The position numbers were made by a program, and so were the translations under genes. From G963663315 sp963663315 (GTDB lineage: Bacteria; Pseudomonadota; Gammaproteobacteria; Arenicellales; Poriferihabitantaceae), in assembly GCA_963663315.1 (NCBI GenBank), contig OY760176.1:2294001-2358000 (forward strand): a DNA stretch of 64,000 nt. The letters run 5' to 3'. Of this stretch, positions 36,059 through 44,903 are shown piece by piece. The notes below the pieces were generated by a model. The model ran no database searches. It was given only the letters and a program-made list of their open reading frames with translations, and was not told the DNA's origin. Position 1 is the first letter of the stretch. Every line of letters begins with the position of its first letter.

Positions 36059-37552
36059 ATGGAATTCTCTGCGAAGACATTGAACCTGATCAAGCAGCCT
36101 TCACAGTGCATTGTTGCAGGTGTTTTTGAGGCGAGCAAGCCCGGATTATCACCATCTGCCAGAGTTCTCGACAAGGCGACAGGGAAGCAGATAAGCAAAT
36201 TGCTTGCCCAGGGGGACTTGTCGGGTAAACCTGGTTCCACACTCATGGTATATGGTCCGTGGGAAGTAAATGCACAAAGAATATTATTGCTCGGTCTCGG
36301 CAAGGAGAGTGAGTTGACAAGTCAGGTCATTCGCAAAGCCGTGGTTGCGGCTATCAAGCAACTCGACAATGGAAATATCAAATCCGCAGACCTGGCTCTG
36401 CTCGATACAATCGATGATGGCCCGGACGTGACACGCCAGACCAGGAACATGGTCGAAGCCATTGATGCAGCGCTCTACCGGTATGATGAAACTAAAAGCA
36501 GCAGGAAAAAAGCGCGCACGCTGAAGAAAGTAAATATCATTGCCGACCGGGCAAGGCTGGCAGCAGCAAAGCAGGGCGTTGTCGAGGGTGCCGCGATTGC
36601 CAACGGTGTCAGTTATTGCCGGATGATTTCGGACTTGCCTGGCAATATATGTACTCCCGGTTATCTTGCCCGTCAGGCGCAATCACTGCAGAAAACACAC
36701 AAGATCAAAACCACCGTGCTCGACGAAGCACAAATGAAACGCTTGAAAATGGGTTCGTTGCTATCGGTATCCAGAGGCAGTCGCGAACCGGCGAAATTGA
36801 TTGTGATGGAATATAAACAAGGTGACCCCGCCGATAATCCAGTGGTTCTGATTGGCAAAGGACTGACCTTCGACGCCGGAGGAATATCGATCAAGCCCTC
36901 GGCTGCCATGGATGAAATGAAGTACGACATGTGTGGTGGCGCCAGCGTATTTGGCGCACTGATTGCAATTTCGGAAATGGAGTTGCCAATCAACGTGGTC
37001 GGAATTATCCCGAGCAGCGAAAACCTGCCCGATGGCGCGGCCAACAAACCTGGCGATATTGTCAAGAGCATGTCCGGTACGACCATTGAAATACTCAATA
37101 CCGATGCCGAAGGCCGCCTGATTCTGTGTGATGCCCTGACTTATGCGGAACGCTATAAACCGGTAGCAGTGGTGGATATTGCAACCTTGACCGGTGCCTG
37201 TATCATTGCCCTGGGCCACCATGCAAGTGGATTGTTCAGTAACAGTGACAAACTGGCTGAACAGTTGCTGGCTGCGGGCGAAGACACCGGCGACAGAGCC
37301 TGGCGGCTGCCGCTTTGGGAGGAATATTCGAATCAGCTTAAAAGTAATTTTGCAGATTTGGCCAATATCGGTGGTCGAAGTGCGGGCTCCGTGACCGCGG
37401 CCTGCTTTTTGAAGCACTTCACCGGAAATTATGACTGGGCCCATCTTGATATTGCAGGAACGGCCTGGAAATCGGGTGACTCGAAAGGTGCGACTGGCCG
37501 ACCTGTCCCCTTATTGGTAGAGTTTTTGATGAAGCGGTCCAACCAGAAATAA
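36059..37552 (+). CDS. pepA: Cytosol (leucyl) aminopeptidase PepA
   Basis: This is an M17 metallopeptidase that removes N-terminal residues; in E. coli it also binds DNA. It has 497 residues. The C-terminal catalytic domain holds the two-metal site: GKGLTFDAGGISIKPSAAMDEMKYDMCGGA and the family signature NTDAEGRLILCDALTYAE (near residue 346). It is upstream of valS. holC, which often lies between them, is missing; only 67 bases separate the two genes. Confidence 0.96.
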   Translation: MEFSAKTLNLIKQPSQCIVAGVFEASKPGLSPSARVLDKATGKQISKLLAQGDLSGKPGSTLMVYGPWEVNAQRILLLGLGKESELTSQVIRKAVVAAIKQLDNGNIKSADLALLDTIDDGPDVTRQTRNMVEAIDAALYRYDETKSSRKKARTLKKVNIIADRARLAAAKQGVVEGAAIANGVSYCRMISDLPGNICTPGYLARQAQSLQKTHKIKTTVLDEAQMKRLKMGSLLSVSRGSREPAKLIVMEYKQGDPADNPVVLIGKGLTFDAGGISIKPSAAMDEMKYDMCGGASVFGALIAISEMELPINVVGIIPSSENLPDGAANKPGDIVKSMSGTTIEILNTDAEGRLILCDALTYAERYKPVAVVDIATLTGACIIALGHHASGLFSNSDKLAEQLLAAGEDTGDRAWRLPLWEEYSNQLKSNFADLANIGGRSAGSVTAACFLKHFTGNYDWAHLDIAGTAWKSGDSKGATGRPVPLLVEFLMKRSNQK

Positions 37553-37619
37553 AACGGCGCTGTCATTAATACCGAACCGACATTATGCAGGCCGAACACC
37601 CGTTGGATTTCCTGAACAA

Positions 37620-40496
37620 GTGACCATCGACAAGTCCTACAACCCCCATCAAGTCGAAACCAGGTGGTATGACTACTGGGAGAAAGCCGGTTACTTCGCG
37701 CCTTCAGGTGCCGTTTCCGACGCGTATTGCATCGTAATTCCCCCACCCAACGTCACCGGTAGCCTGCACATGGGCCATGCTTTCCAGGATACGATTATGG
37801 ATGCCCTGATTCGCTACCATCGTATGCAGGGTGACAATACGCTTTGGCAGCCAGGTATGGACCACGCAGGTATCGCGACCCAGATGGTGGTCGAACGGTT
37901 GATAAATGCAGAAGGGAAAACACGCCATGACTATGGCAGGGAGAATTTCATAGAGAAAATCTGGCAGTGGAAAAATGAATCCGGTGGCATGATTACCAGC
38001 CAACTGAGACGGATGGGGGCATCGGCTGATTGGGAGCATGAGCGGTTCACCATGGACCCGGAATTAAGCCGCGCGGTCAGTGAAGTATTCGTACAGCTTT
38101 ATGACGAAGGTATTATTTATCGTGGCAAGCGACTGGTAAACTGGGACCCGGTTCTGCATACCGCACTGTCCGACCTTGAAGTCCTGTCCCAGGAGGAAGA
38201 TGGCAGCCTGTGGCATTTGCGTTATCCGATTGCAGATGGTGATGGCTATCTCACTGTGGCCACCACGCGCCCGGAAACCATGCTGGGGGATAGCGCTGTC
38301 GCGGTCCACCCTGATGATGAGAAATACAGGGCGCTGATCGGCAAATGGGTTGAGCTTCCATTGACTGGACGTCAGATACCGGTCATCGCCGATCACTATG
38401 TGGATCCCGGTTTTGGCTCCGGTTGTGTGAAAATCACCCCCGCCCACGATTTCAATGACTATCAGGTATGGATCCGACACAGGGATACCCGATCAATCCG
38501 TGAGCAAGTCCACCAGGGGTTGATCAATGTGTTCACCGCAGATGCGAACATACGGGAAAACATCAATGATAAGGACCTGCGCGAAGGCGAATTGATCCCA
38601 GCGAACTATGTCGGTCTGGACAGGTTTGCGGCAAGAGACGCGATCATTGCCGACCTTCGTCAACAGGGTCTGCTGGACAGGATAGACGATCACAAACTGA
38701 TGGTTCCCAGAGGAGACCGCACAGGGGCGGTGGTCGAGCCGTTTCTGACCGACCAGTGGTATGTTGACCTTACCCGTGAAACCCTTGATGATGGTCGACC
38801 GGGCGGAAAGACCCGTATAGTCATGCCATCGATTGATGCGGTGAAAAGCGGGGCCATTGAATTTGTTCCATCTAACTGGAGCAAGACCTATTTTCAATGG
38901 ATGGAGAATATCGAAGACTGGTGCATTTCGCGTCAAATATGGTGGGGGCATAGAATCCCTGCATGGTATGACGAAAACGGAAATATTTTCGTGGGCATGG
39001 ATGAATCGGCGGTCAGGACAAAATACAATATTGCCGATGAGGTTGAATTGCAGCAGGACGAAGATGTGCTGGATACCTGGTTCAGTTCGGCATTATGGCC
39101 ATTCTCCACGCTGGGCTGGCCTTCGATCACAGATCGGCTGAAAACATTTTATCCAACCAGTGTGCTGGTGACGGGTTTTGACATCATCTTTTTCTGGGTA
39201 GCAAGGATGATCATGTTTGGAATACGGTTCATGCACCAGGCGCCGTTTCATCAGGTATATATTCATGGCCTGATTCGTGATTCGCATGGACAGAAAATGT
39301 CGAAGTCCAAGGGCAATGTGCTCGACCCGATTGACCTGATCGATGGAATCGAGCTTGAACCACTGGTGGAGAAGCGAATACAAGGTATGATGCAACCCCA
39401 CCTGAGAGAAAAGATCGAGCAGCAAACACGCCAGGATTTTCCGGATGGTATCCCGAGTTTTGGCACAGATGCGTTACGCTTCACGTTCATGGCTCTGGCA
39501 TCAAATGGCCGCGACATCAATTTTGATCTCGGCAGGACCGAGGGCTATCGCAATTTCTGTAACAAAATCTGGAATGCGGCACGTTTCGTATTGATCAATA
39601 CGGAGGGACACAACTGCGGCCAGTCCGGCAGCGATGTGATGCTGTCAATGGTCGACAAGTGGATGATATCGCAGTTGCAACGCAGTGAGAAGAAGGTGCA
39701 GGAATCAATGGAGAGCTATCGTTTTGATCTGGCCGCCCAGGAAGTCCATGATCTGATCTGGAACAAATATTGCGGCTGGTATCTGGAGTTGAGCAAACCG
39801 GTACTGAACAACTCCGACAGTGCGCCAGCATTACAGGCTGGTAGCCGACGAACCCTGGCCCGCGTGTTCGAGGCGATTTTGCGATTGGTTCATCCGTTCA
39901 TGCCGTTTATCACCGAAGAAATCTGGCAGCAGATTTCACCTTTGGCAGGCAAGAGAGGCGAAACCATAATGACCCAGCCTTACCCCAGGTGCGACCCATC
40001 CCGAATCGACCGCAATGCGGAGCATGAAATGGGCTGGGTAATGCAATTCATCCTCGGTATCAGGAAAATTAAAGGCGAGATGGATGTTTCGCCCAGTAGA
40101 AAAGTACCGGTTTTATTGGCCGGGGCCACGTCGCGGGATCTGGAAATGCTGGAGAGGAATCGGGCATATCTTGATGTGGGGGGTAAAATCGAAAGCATAG
40201 TTGTGCTTGACCAGGCGGATAGCGAACCCGAGTCGGCAGTGGTCATTGCAGGAGATATGAAGATTTTGATCCCCATCGCCGGGTTGATTGACAAGCAGGC
40301 TGAGTCAGACCGTCTTGGTAAACAGGCACAACAGATTGACAGTGAGCTTGTTCGGATCAGGGGAAAATTGGACAATAGGCAGTTTATCGATAAGGCGCCC
40401 AGGCAGGTGGTCGAAAAAGAACAACAAAAATTGATTGATCTTGAATCGAAGCGCCGGGTCATCAAACAACAGTTGGAAAAGATTTCTTCCCTGTAG
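37620..40496 (+). CDS. valS: Valyl-tRNA synthetase
   Basis: This class I synthetase charges tRNA-Val. It has 958 residues from a GTG start. The HIGH motif lies in PPPNVTGSLHMGHAFQ near residue 40. The editing domain contains ATTRPETMLGDSAVAVHP. The KMSKS motif is in GQKMSKSKGNVLDP near residue 560. The anticodon-binding domain and a C-terminal coiled-coil arm (about 890-955, rich in Lys, Gln and Glu) follow. All parts are present and of normal length. Confidence 0.97.
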   Translation: MTIDKSYNPHQVETRWYDYWEKAGYFAPSGAVSDAYCIVIPPPNVTGSLHMGHAFQDTIMDALIRYHRMQGDNTLWQPGMDHAGIATQMVVERLINAEGKTRHDYGRENFIEKIWQWKNESGGMITSQLRRMGASADWEHERFTMDPELSRAVSEVFVQLYDEGIIYRGKRLVNWDPVLHTALSDLEVLSQEEDGSLWHLRYPIADGDGYLTVATTRPETMLGDSAVAVHPDDEKYRALIGKWVELPLTGRQIPVIADHYVDPGFGSGCVKITPAHDFNDYQVWIRHRDTRSIREQVHQGLINVFTADANIRENINDKDLREGELIPANYVGLDRFAARDAIIADLRQQGLLDRIDDHKLMVPRGDRTGAVVEPFLTDQWYVDLTRETLDDGRPGGKTRIVMPSIDAVKSGAIEFVPSNWSKTYFQWMENIEDWCISRQIWWGHRIPAWYDENGNIFVGMDESAVRTKYNIADEVELQQDEDVLDTWFSSALWPFSTLGWPSITDRLKTFYPTSVLVTGFDIIFFWVARMIMFGIRFMHQAPFHQVYIHGLIRDSHGQKMSKSKGNVLDPIDLIDGIELEPLVEKRIQGMMQPHLREKIEQQTRQDFPDGIPSFGTDALRFTFMALASNGRDINFDLGRTEGYRNFCNKIWNAARFVLINTEGHNCGQSGSDVMLSMVDKWMISQLQRSEKKVQESMESYRFDLAAQEVHDLIWNKYCGWYLELSKPVLNNSDSAPALQAGSRRTLARVFEAILRLVHPFMPFITEEIWQQISPLAGKRGETIMTQPYPRCDPSRIDRNAEHEMGWVMQFILGIRKIKGEMDVSPSRKVPVLLAGATSRDLEMLERNRAYLDVGGKIESIVVLDQADSEPESAVVIAGDMKILIPIAGLIDKQAESDRLGKQAQQIDSELVRIRGKLDNRQFIDKAPRQVVEKEQQKLIDLESKRRVIKQQLEKISSL

Positions 40497-40516
40497 AATC
40501 AGGAGGCAACATCCAT

Positions 40517-40557
40517 ATCACACCGTTTTGTGATGTCGAATCATAGAACCAATGATT
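40517..40557 (+). repeat. Two small inverted repeats between valS and fabA
   Basis: ATCACA/TGTGAT (40517-40522 and 40529-40534) and AATCAT/ATGATT (40539-40544 and 40552-40557) form two adjacent hairpin-capable palindromes in the 133-base valS-fabA gap. They could be a weak terminator for valS or operator half-sites for fabA. I cannot link them to a known regulator such as FabR or FadR. Confidence 0.35.
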
Positions 40558-40629
40558 GATAGGAAACAGGTCATGAACAAGGTAAGATTTAACACTGGAG
40601 ATCACATTGGTTGATTTGTAGACCCGGAC

Positions 40630-41154
40630 ATGAATTTGAGCCTGAATAAAAACCAATACAGCAAGGAGGAACTGCTTGCCTGCGGTCATGGTGAGTTGTT
40701 TGGTTCCGGCAACGCACAGTTGCCTCTGCCGAACATGTTGATGTTTGATCGCATAACCCATATCGATGATGACGGTGGGGAATTCGGCAAGGGATGTGTT
40801 GTTGCCGAACTGGATATTGTCCCGGACTTGTGGTTTTTCGACTGTCATTTCGAAGGAGACCCGGTAATGCCAGGGTGTCTGGGCGTGGATGCATTGTGGC
40901 AACTGGTCGGCTTTTCCCTGGGTTGGAGAGGGGGTAAGGGCAACGGTCGGGCACTGGGCTCCGGTGAAACGAAATTCAGTGGACAAATAACCCCTGACAA
41001 TAATCTGGTGACTTATAGAATCGACTTCAGACGGGTGGTTATGCGCAGCCTGGTGATGGGGATTGCAGATGGAGTGGTTTTGGTGGATGGCAGGCAGGTG
41101 TATGTCTGCAAGGATCTGCGAGTGGGACTTTTTCAAAATGTGGACTCATTTTGA
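40630..41154 (+). CDS. fabA: 3-hydroxydecanoyl-ACP dehydratase/isomerase
   Basis: This bifunctional enzyme starts unsaturated fatty-acid synthesis by making trans-2- and cis-3-decenoyl-ACP. It has 174 residues, normal for FabA. The catalytic His73 is in DCHFEGDPVMPG and the Asp87 in LGVDALWQLVGF. LPLPNMLMFDRI and GSGETKFSGQI are also family features. It forms a pair with fabB 26 bases downstream, typical of anaerobic-type unsaturated fatty acid synthesis in gammaproteobacteria. Confidence 0.96.
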   Translation: MNLSLNKNQYSKEELLACGHGELFGSGNAQLPLPNMLMFDRITHIDDDGGEFGKGCVVAELDIVPDLWFFDCHFEGDPVMPGCLGVDALWQLVGFSLGWRGGKGNGRALGSGETKFSGQITPDNNLVTYRIDFRRVVMRSLVMGIADGVVLVDGRQVYVCKDLRVGLFQNVDSF

Positions 41155-41180
41155 ATCGTTAAAAGTATGGTGAGTTTTAA

Positions 41181-42395
41181 ATGAAAAGAGTAGTAATAAC
41201 CGGTTTCGGTATCGTTTGCAGTCTGGGAAATAACAAGGATGAAGTAAAAAACGCACTGATGTCGGGACAATCAGGTATCGTAAATTGTGATAAATATGCC
41301 CAACTCGGTATGCGCAGTCAGGTCCATGGCGCCATCAACATCGATGCAAAGTCGAGAATTGACCGAAAGCTCTACCGTTTTATGGGAGATGCAGCCGCCT
41401 ATGGTTACATTGCCATGCAGGAGGCGATCGCTCATTCGGGACTTGAAGATGGAATGGTCAGCAGCGAACGAACCGGGCTACTGCTTGGAACCGGTGGCGC
41501 CTCGCCTGAAAATATTGTCAAGGCTGCCGACACATTACGCGAGCGCGGGATCAAACGTGTCGGCCCTTACATGGTGACAAAAACCATGGCGAGCACAATT
41601 CCCGCATGTGTCGGTACTGCATTCAGGATAAAGGGGGTTTCCTATTCAATCAGCTCGGCCTGCGCTACCAGTGCCCATTGCATAGGTCATGGTGCAGAAC
41701 TGATTCAGCTTGGGAAACAGGATATCGTGTTCGCCGGAGGTGGCGAAGAAGTCCACTGGTCGTTATCGGTACTGTTTGATGGCATGGGCGCCCTGTCCTC
41801 GAATTTCAATGAAACCCCGCAAAAGGCATCAAGACCCTACGACCGTGACAGGGACGGATTCGTCATTTCGGGAGGGGCGGGCGTGGTCGTGCTTGAAGAT
41901 CTTGAGCACGCCAGAAGAAGAGGAGCGAATATTTGCGCTGAACTGGTGGGCTATGGGGCGACTTCAGACGGATTCGATATGGTGCAGCCATCGGGTGAAG
42001 GTGCGGCCCGATGTATGAAACAGGCAGTGCAGAATCTGGACAAACCGGTACAGTATATCAATGCCCATGGTACCAGTACTCCGGCCGGGGACATCAAGGA
42101 ACTGGAGGCGATTGCCGAGGTTTTCGGCGATGATTGCCCGCCCATCAGCGCCACCAAATCGCTGAGTGGTCATGCGTTGGGTGCGGCCGGTGTAAACGAA
42201 TCGATTTATACCCTGCTGATGATGGAGCATGGCTTTATAGCGGGCTCTGCCAACATCACGAATCTGGACCAGCAGGCACAGGGATTCCCGATCATGGTCG
42301 AAACCAGAACAGGTTTGACCCTCGATGTCGCGATGACCAACAGCTTTGGATTCGGCGGCACAAATTGTTCACTGGTCTTTCAGGGCTGGCAGTAG
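41181..42395 (+). CDS. fabB: 3-oxoacyl-ACP synthase I (FabB)
   Basis: This condensing enzyme elongates cis-3-decenoyl-ACP and other chains. It has 404 residues. The catalytic Cys161 lies in SISSACATSAHCIG; the two active-site His are in NAHGTSTPAGD and KSLSGHALGAAG. The C-terminal NSFGFGGTNCSLVF is standard. It is cotranscribed with fabA. Confidence 0.96.
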   Translation: MKRVVITGFGIVCSLGNNKDEVKNALMSGQSGIVNCDKYAQLGMRSQVHGAINIDAKSRIDRKLYRFMGDAAAYGYIAMQEAIAHSGLEDGMVSSERTGLLLGTGGASPENIVKAADTLRERGIKRVGPYMVTKTMASTIPACVGTAFRIKGVSYSISSACATSAHCIGHGAELIQLGKQDIVFAGGGEEVHWSLSVLFDGMGALSSNFNETPQKASRPYDRDRDGFVISGGAGVVVLEDLEHARRRGANICAELVGYGATSDGFDMVQPSGEGAARCMKQAVQNLDKPVQYINAHGTSTPAGDIKELEAIAEVFGDDCPPISATKSLSGHALGAAGVNESIYTLLMMEHGFIAGSANITNLDQQAQGFPIMVETRTGLTLDVAMTNSFGFGGTNCSLVFQGWQ

Positions 42396-42447
42396 ATAAG
42401 GACCGGAGTCGTCGATACGCAACCAGTCGGGCAAAGGTGGTTGTGTC

Positions 42448-43518
42448 ATGAGGTGTCGTGACCGAAAACAGATAACCGGCTGGCTGATTGCCTGTGCCGC
42501 CCTCGTGTTCGTCATGGTGTTGCTGGGTGGCGCGGTGAGGTTGACCGGCTCTGGACTGTCGATCGTGGATTGGCAGCCCTTGATGGGAAGCATCCCGCCA
42601 TTGAATGAACGTGCATGGAATCAGGCGTTTGAACAATACCGGCAATTTCCAGAATACAAACTGATCAATCACTCGATCACACTGGCAGAGTTCAGGTTCA
42701 TTTATCTGATGGAGTATGCCCATCGCCTGTTGGGAAGACTGACCGGGCTGATTTTTCTGCTGCCGTTTTTGATATTTCTGTACCTTGGGAAATTGCCGAA
42801 AGGATTGGCTGCGAAACTCTGGATGCTTTTTCTGATGGGAGCCATCCAGGGGGGTATGGGTTGGTATATGGTGAAGAGCGGATTGGTTGATGACCCCGCT
42901 GTCAGTCAATATCGCCTGACTGCGCACCTGATAATCGCCGTGGTGATTTATGCGTACATGATTCGCATCATCGTCGGATTGCATTCGAAACACCTGTCTT
43001 ATTCAAAACCTGCAATCAGGCTCGGGCCGGTTTTGCTGGGTGTGATTCTGCTGATGATTTGCAGCGGCGGTTTTGTTGCAGGCACTCATGCAGGGTTCAT
43101 TTACAACACCTTTCCAATGATGGGTGAGCAGTGGATACCCGATCAGCTTCTGGCGATATCACCTGTCTGGAAAAACGCCTTTGAAAACCCGGTTGCGATT
43201 CAGTTAATTCATCGTTGTCTGGCGGCAGCGCTGCTGATCTTGATTGTATTATATGCTGGCATGCTGGTCAGACACAGACGTCATTTGGTCAGGGGGTTCG
43301 CCATCGCTGTCGTTCTGGCCGGGGTGATTCAGATCACGCTAGGCATCTCTGTGTTGCTGCTAAAGGTTCCCGTGGCGCTGGGTATGGCCCACCAGACCGG
43401 GGCGTTGATCCTTTTGACAGTGGTGATTGTTGCTGTATTTTCGGGTTATCCGCCCATTTTCCGTGTCCGGCAAATCAAAGTCGTACCGGCATATCCCCGA
43501 TATTTAATTGATGCCTGA
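42448..43518 (+). CDS. ctaA: Heme A synthase (COX15/CtaA family)
   Basis: This membrane monooxygenase oxidises heme O to heme A for aa3-type cytochrome oxidases. It has 356 residues and about eight membrane helices. Heme-ligand His are in EYAHRLLGR, LTAHLIIA, QLIHRCLAA and MAHQTGALI. The motif GGAVRLTGSGLSIVDWQPLMGSIPPL, with its long following loop to PEYKLINHSITLAEFRFIYLMEY, resembles the Cox15-like form common in alphaproteobacteria and mitochondria. No cytochrome oxidase genes are beside it. The heme-related hemW lies 7 kb away. Confidence 0.9.
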   Translation: MRCRDRKQITGWLIACAALVFVMVLLGGAVRLTGSGLSIVDWQPLMGSIPPLNERAWNQAFEQYRQFPEYKLINHSITLAEFRFIYLMEYAHRLLGRLTGLIFLLPFLIFLYLGKLPKGLAAKLWMLFLMGAIQGGMGWYMVKSGLVDDPAVSQYRLTAHLIIAVVIYAYMIRIIVGLHSKHLSYSKPAIRLGPVLLGVILLMICSGGFVAGTHAGFIYNTFPMMGEQWIPDQLLAISPVWKNAFENPVAIQLIHRCLAAALLILIVLYAGMLVRHRRHLVRGFAIAVVLAGVIQITLGISVLLLKVPVALGMAHQTGALILLTVVIVAVFSGYPPIFRVRQIKVVPAYPRYLIDA

Positions 43519-43592
43519 TCAGCTCCTGACACACCCTGGACGCCGCCAAAGCAGCGGTGTTCACTTAGGGTTTCCAATTATGCTTTCCGGGA

Positions 43593-44702
43593 TTAGAACT
43601 CGACTACGCTGCGAATCGATTCCCCTGAATGCATCAAATCAAATGCATCGTTGATCCTGTCCAGTGGCATCTTGTGGGTTATCAGATCGTCGATGTTTAT
43701 TTTCCCATCCATGTACCAATCGACAATTTTTGGCACATCGGTTCTGCCACGCGCCCCACCGAATGCGGTACCACGCCAGACTCGTCCGGTGACAAGCTGA
43801 AAGGGCCGGGTGCTGATTTCCTGGCCTGCTCCCGCCACCCCGATAATGATACTTTCACCCCAGCCTTTGTGGCAGCATTCCAGCGCCTGGCGCATCAAAC
43901 CGGTATTGCCGACGCATTCGAAACTGTAATCCGCACCGCCGCCGGTAAGATCAACGATATAAGGCACCAGATCACCCTCGACCTCGGTCGGGTTGACAAA
44001 GTGCGTCATGCCGAATTTTTCAGCCAGAACCTGTCGCTTCGGGTTGATATCGATCCCGACAATTTTGTCAGCCCCTGCCAGTCGTGCACCCTGAACCACA
44101 TTCAGGCCGATACCGCCGAGGCCGAAAACAACGACATTATCGCCCGGTTGCACCTTGGCGGTATTGATCACCGCGCCAATCCCCGTGGTGACGCCACATC
44201 CGATGTAGCAAACCTTGTCAAAAGGTGCGTCGGGGCGAATTTTCGCCAGCGCAATTTCAGGCAGAACGGTATGATTGGAAAATGTCGACGTCCCCATATA
44301 ATGAAACAGCTTCTGTTTGCCAATCGAGAACCGGCTGGTGCCATCGGGCATGATGCCCTGCCCCTGGGTGACACGAATCGCCTGACACAGATTGGTTTTG
44401 CCGCTGGTGCAATATTCGCATTCCCGGCATTCAGGCGTGTACAGGGGAATAACGTGGTCGCCTTCGCTCAGGCTGGTCACGCCTTCGCCCACCTCAACGA
44501 CAATTCCTGCTCCTTCATGCCCCAGGATCGCTGGAAACAGCCCCTCGGGGTCGGCGCCCGACAGGGTAAACTCATCGGTATGGCAAATCCCGGTCGCTTT
44601 GATTTCGACTAGTACTTCGCCCGCTTTCGGGCCATCCAACTCGACCGTTTCTGTCTCCAGAGGCTTGCCCGCCTCGTAAGCAACCGCTGCTCTTGTTTGC
44701 AT
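43593..44702 (-). CDS. frmA: S-(hydroxymethyl)glutathione dehydrogenase / class III alcohol dehydrogenase
   Basis: This zinc enzyme oxidises the adduct of formaldehyde and glutathione to S-formylglutathione. It has 369 residues. Catalytic zinc ligands lie in GICHTDEFTLSGADPEG and GHEGAG. The structural zinc site is CRECEYCTSGKTNLC. The NAD motif is FGLGGIGLNVVQGARLAGA. SFECVGNTGLMRQALE is class III-like. No S-formylglutathione hydrolase follows. The divergent gene is a glutathione reductase, so the two may share a role in glutathione-dependent formaldehyde detoxification. Confidence 0.93.
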   Translation of the reverse strand: MQTRAAVAYEAGKPLETETVELDGPKAGEVLVEIKATGICHTDEFTLSGADPEGLFPAILGHEGAGIVVEVGEGVTSLSEGDHVIPLYTPECRECEYCTSGKTNLCQAIRVTQGQGIMPDGTSRFSIGKQKLFHYMGTSTFSNHTVLPEIALAKIRPDAPFDKVCYIGCGVTTGIGAVINTAKVQPGDNVVVFGLGGIGLNVVQGARLAGADKIVGIDINPKRQVLAEKFGMTHFVNPTEVEGDLVPYIVDLTGGGADYSFECVGNTGLMRQALECCHKGWGESIIIGVAGAGQEISTRPFQLVTGRVWRGTAFGGARGRTDVPKIVDWYMDGKINIDDLITHKMPLDRINDAFDLMHSGESIRSVVEF

Positions 44703-44869
44703 AAATATATACCCGGTTTGAATTTCAGGTTATTTTATAAATCCCACCTGCAACATTCAAGCTATCTTCAGTGGAGATACGGGGTTTTTCCGGGGAAAAT
44801 CAAATTCGGGCTTCAATCAACGCCGCTATTTGGTTACGATTGCGGTTCAAAATTGTTTTAATCCATGAC

Positions 44870-44903
44870 GAGTAATTATTGATGAGTAATTATTGATGAG
44901 TAA
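44870..44903 (+). repeat. 14-bp tandem repeat over the gor start, creating tiny overlapping upstream reading frames
   Basis: GAGTAATTATTGAT occurs at 44870-44883 and 44884-44897 and is followed by a partial third unit, GAGTAA. Each unit contains a start-stop junction TGATG. The first mini frame (ATG at 44865, MTSNY) ends on the ATG of the second (44882, MSNY), which in turn ends on the gor ATG at 44896. This looks like replication slippage at the original start; it would make gor translation dependent on termination-reinitiation. Confidence 0.75.

Noticed and set aside
40517..40534. A CRP site upstream of fabA
   Set aside because: The half-sites are inverted relative to the CRP consensus (TCACA before TGTGA), so it is only a hairpin-capable palindrome.
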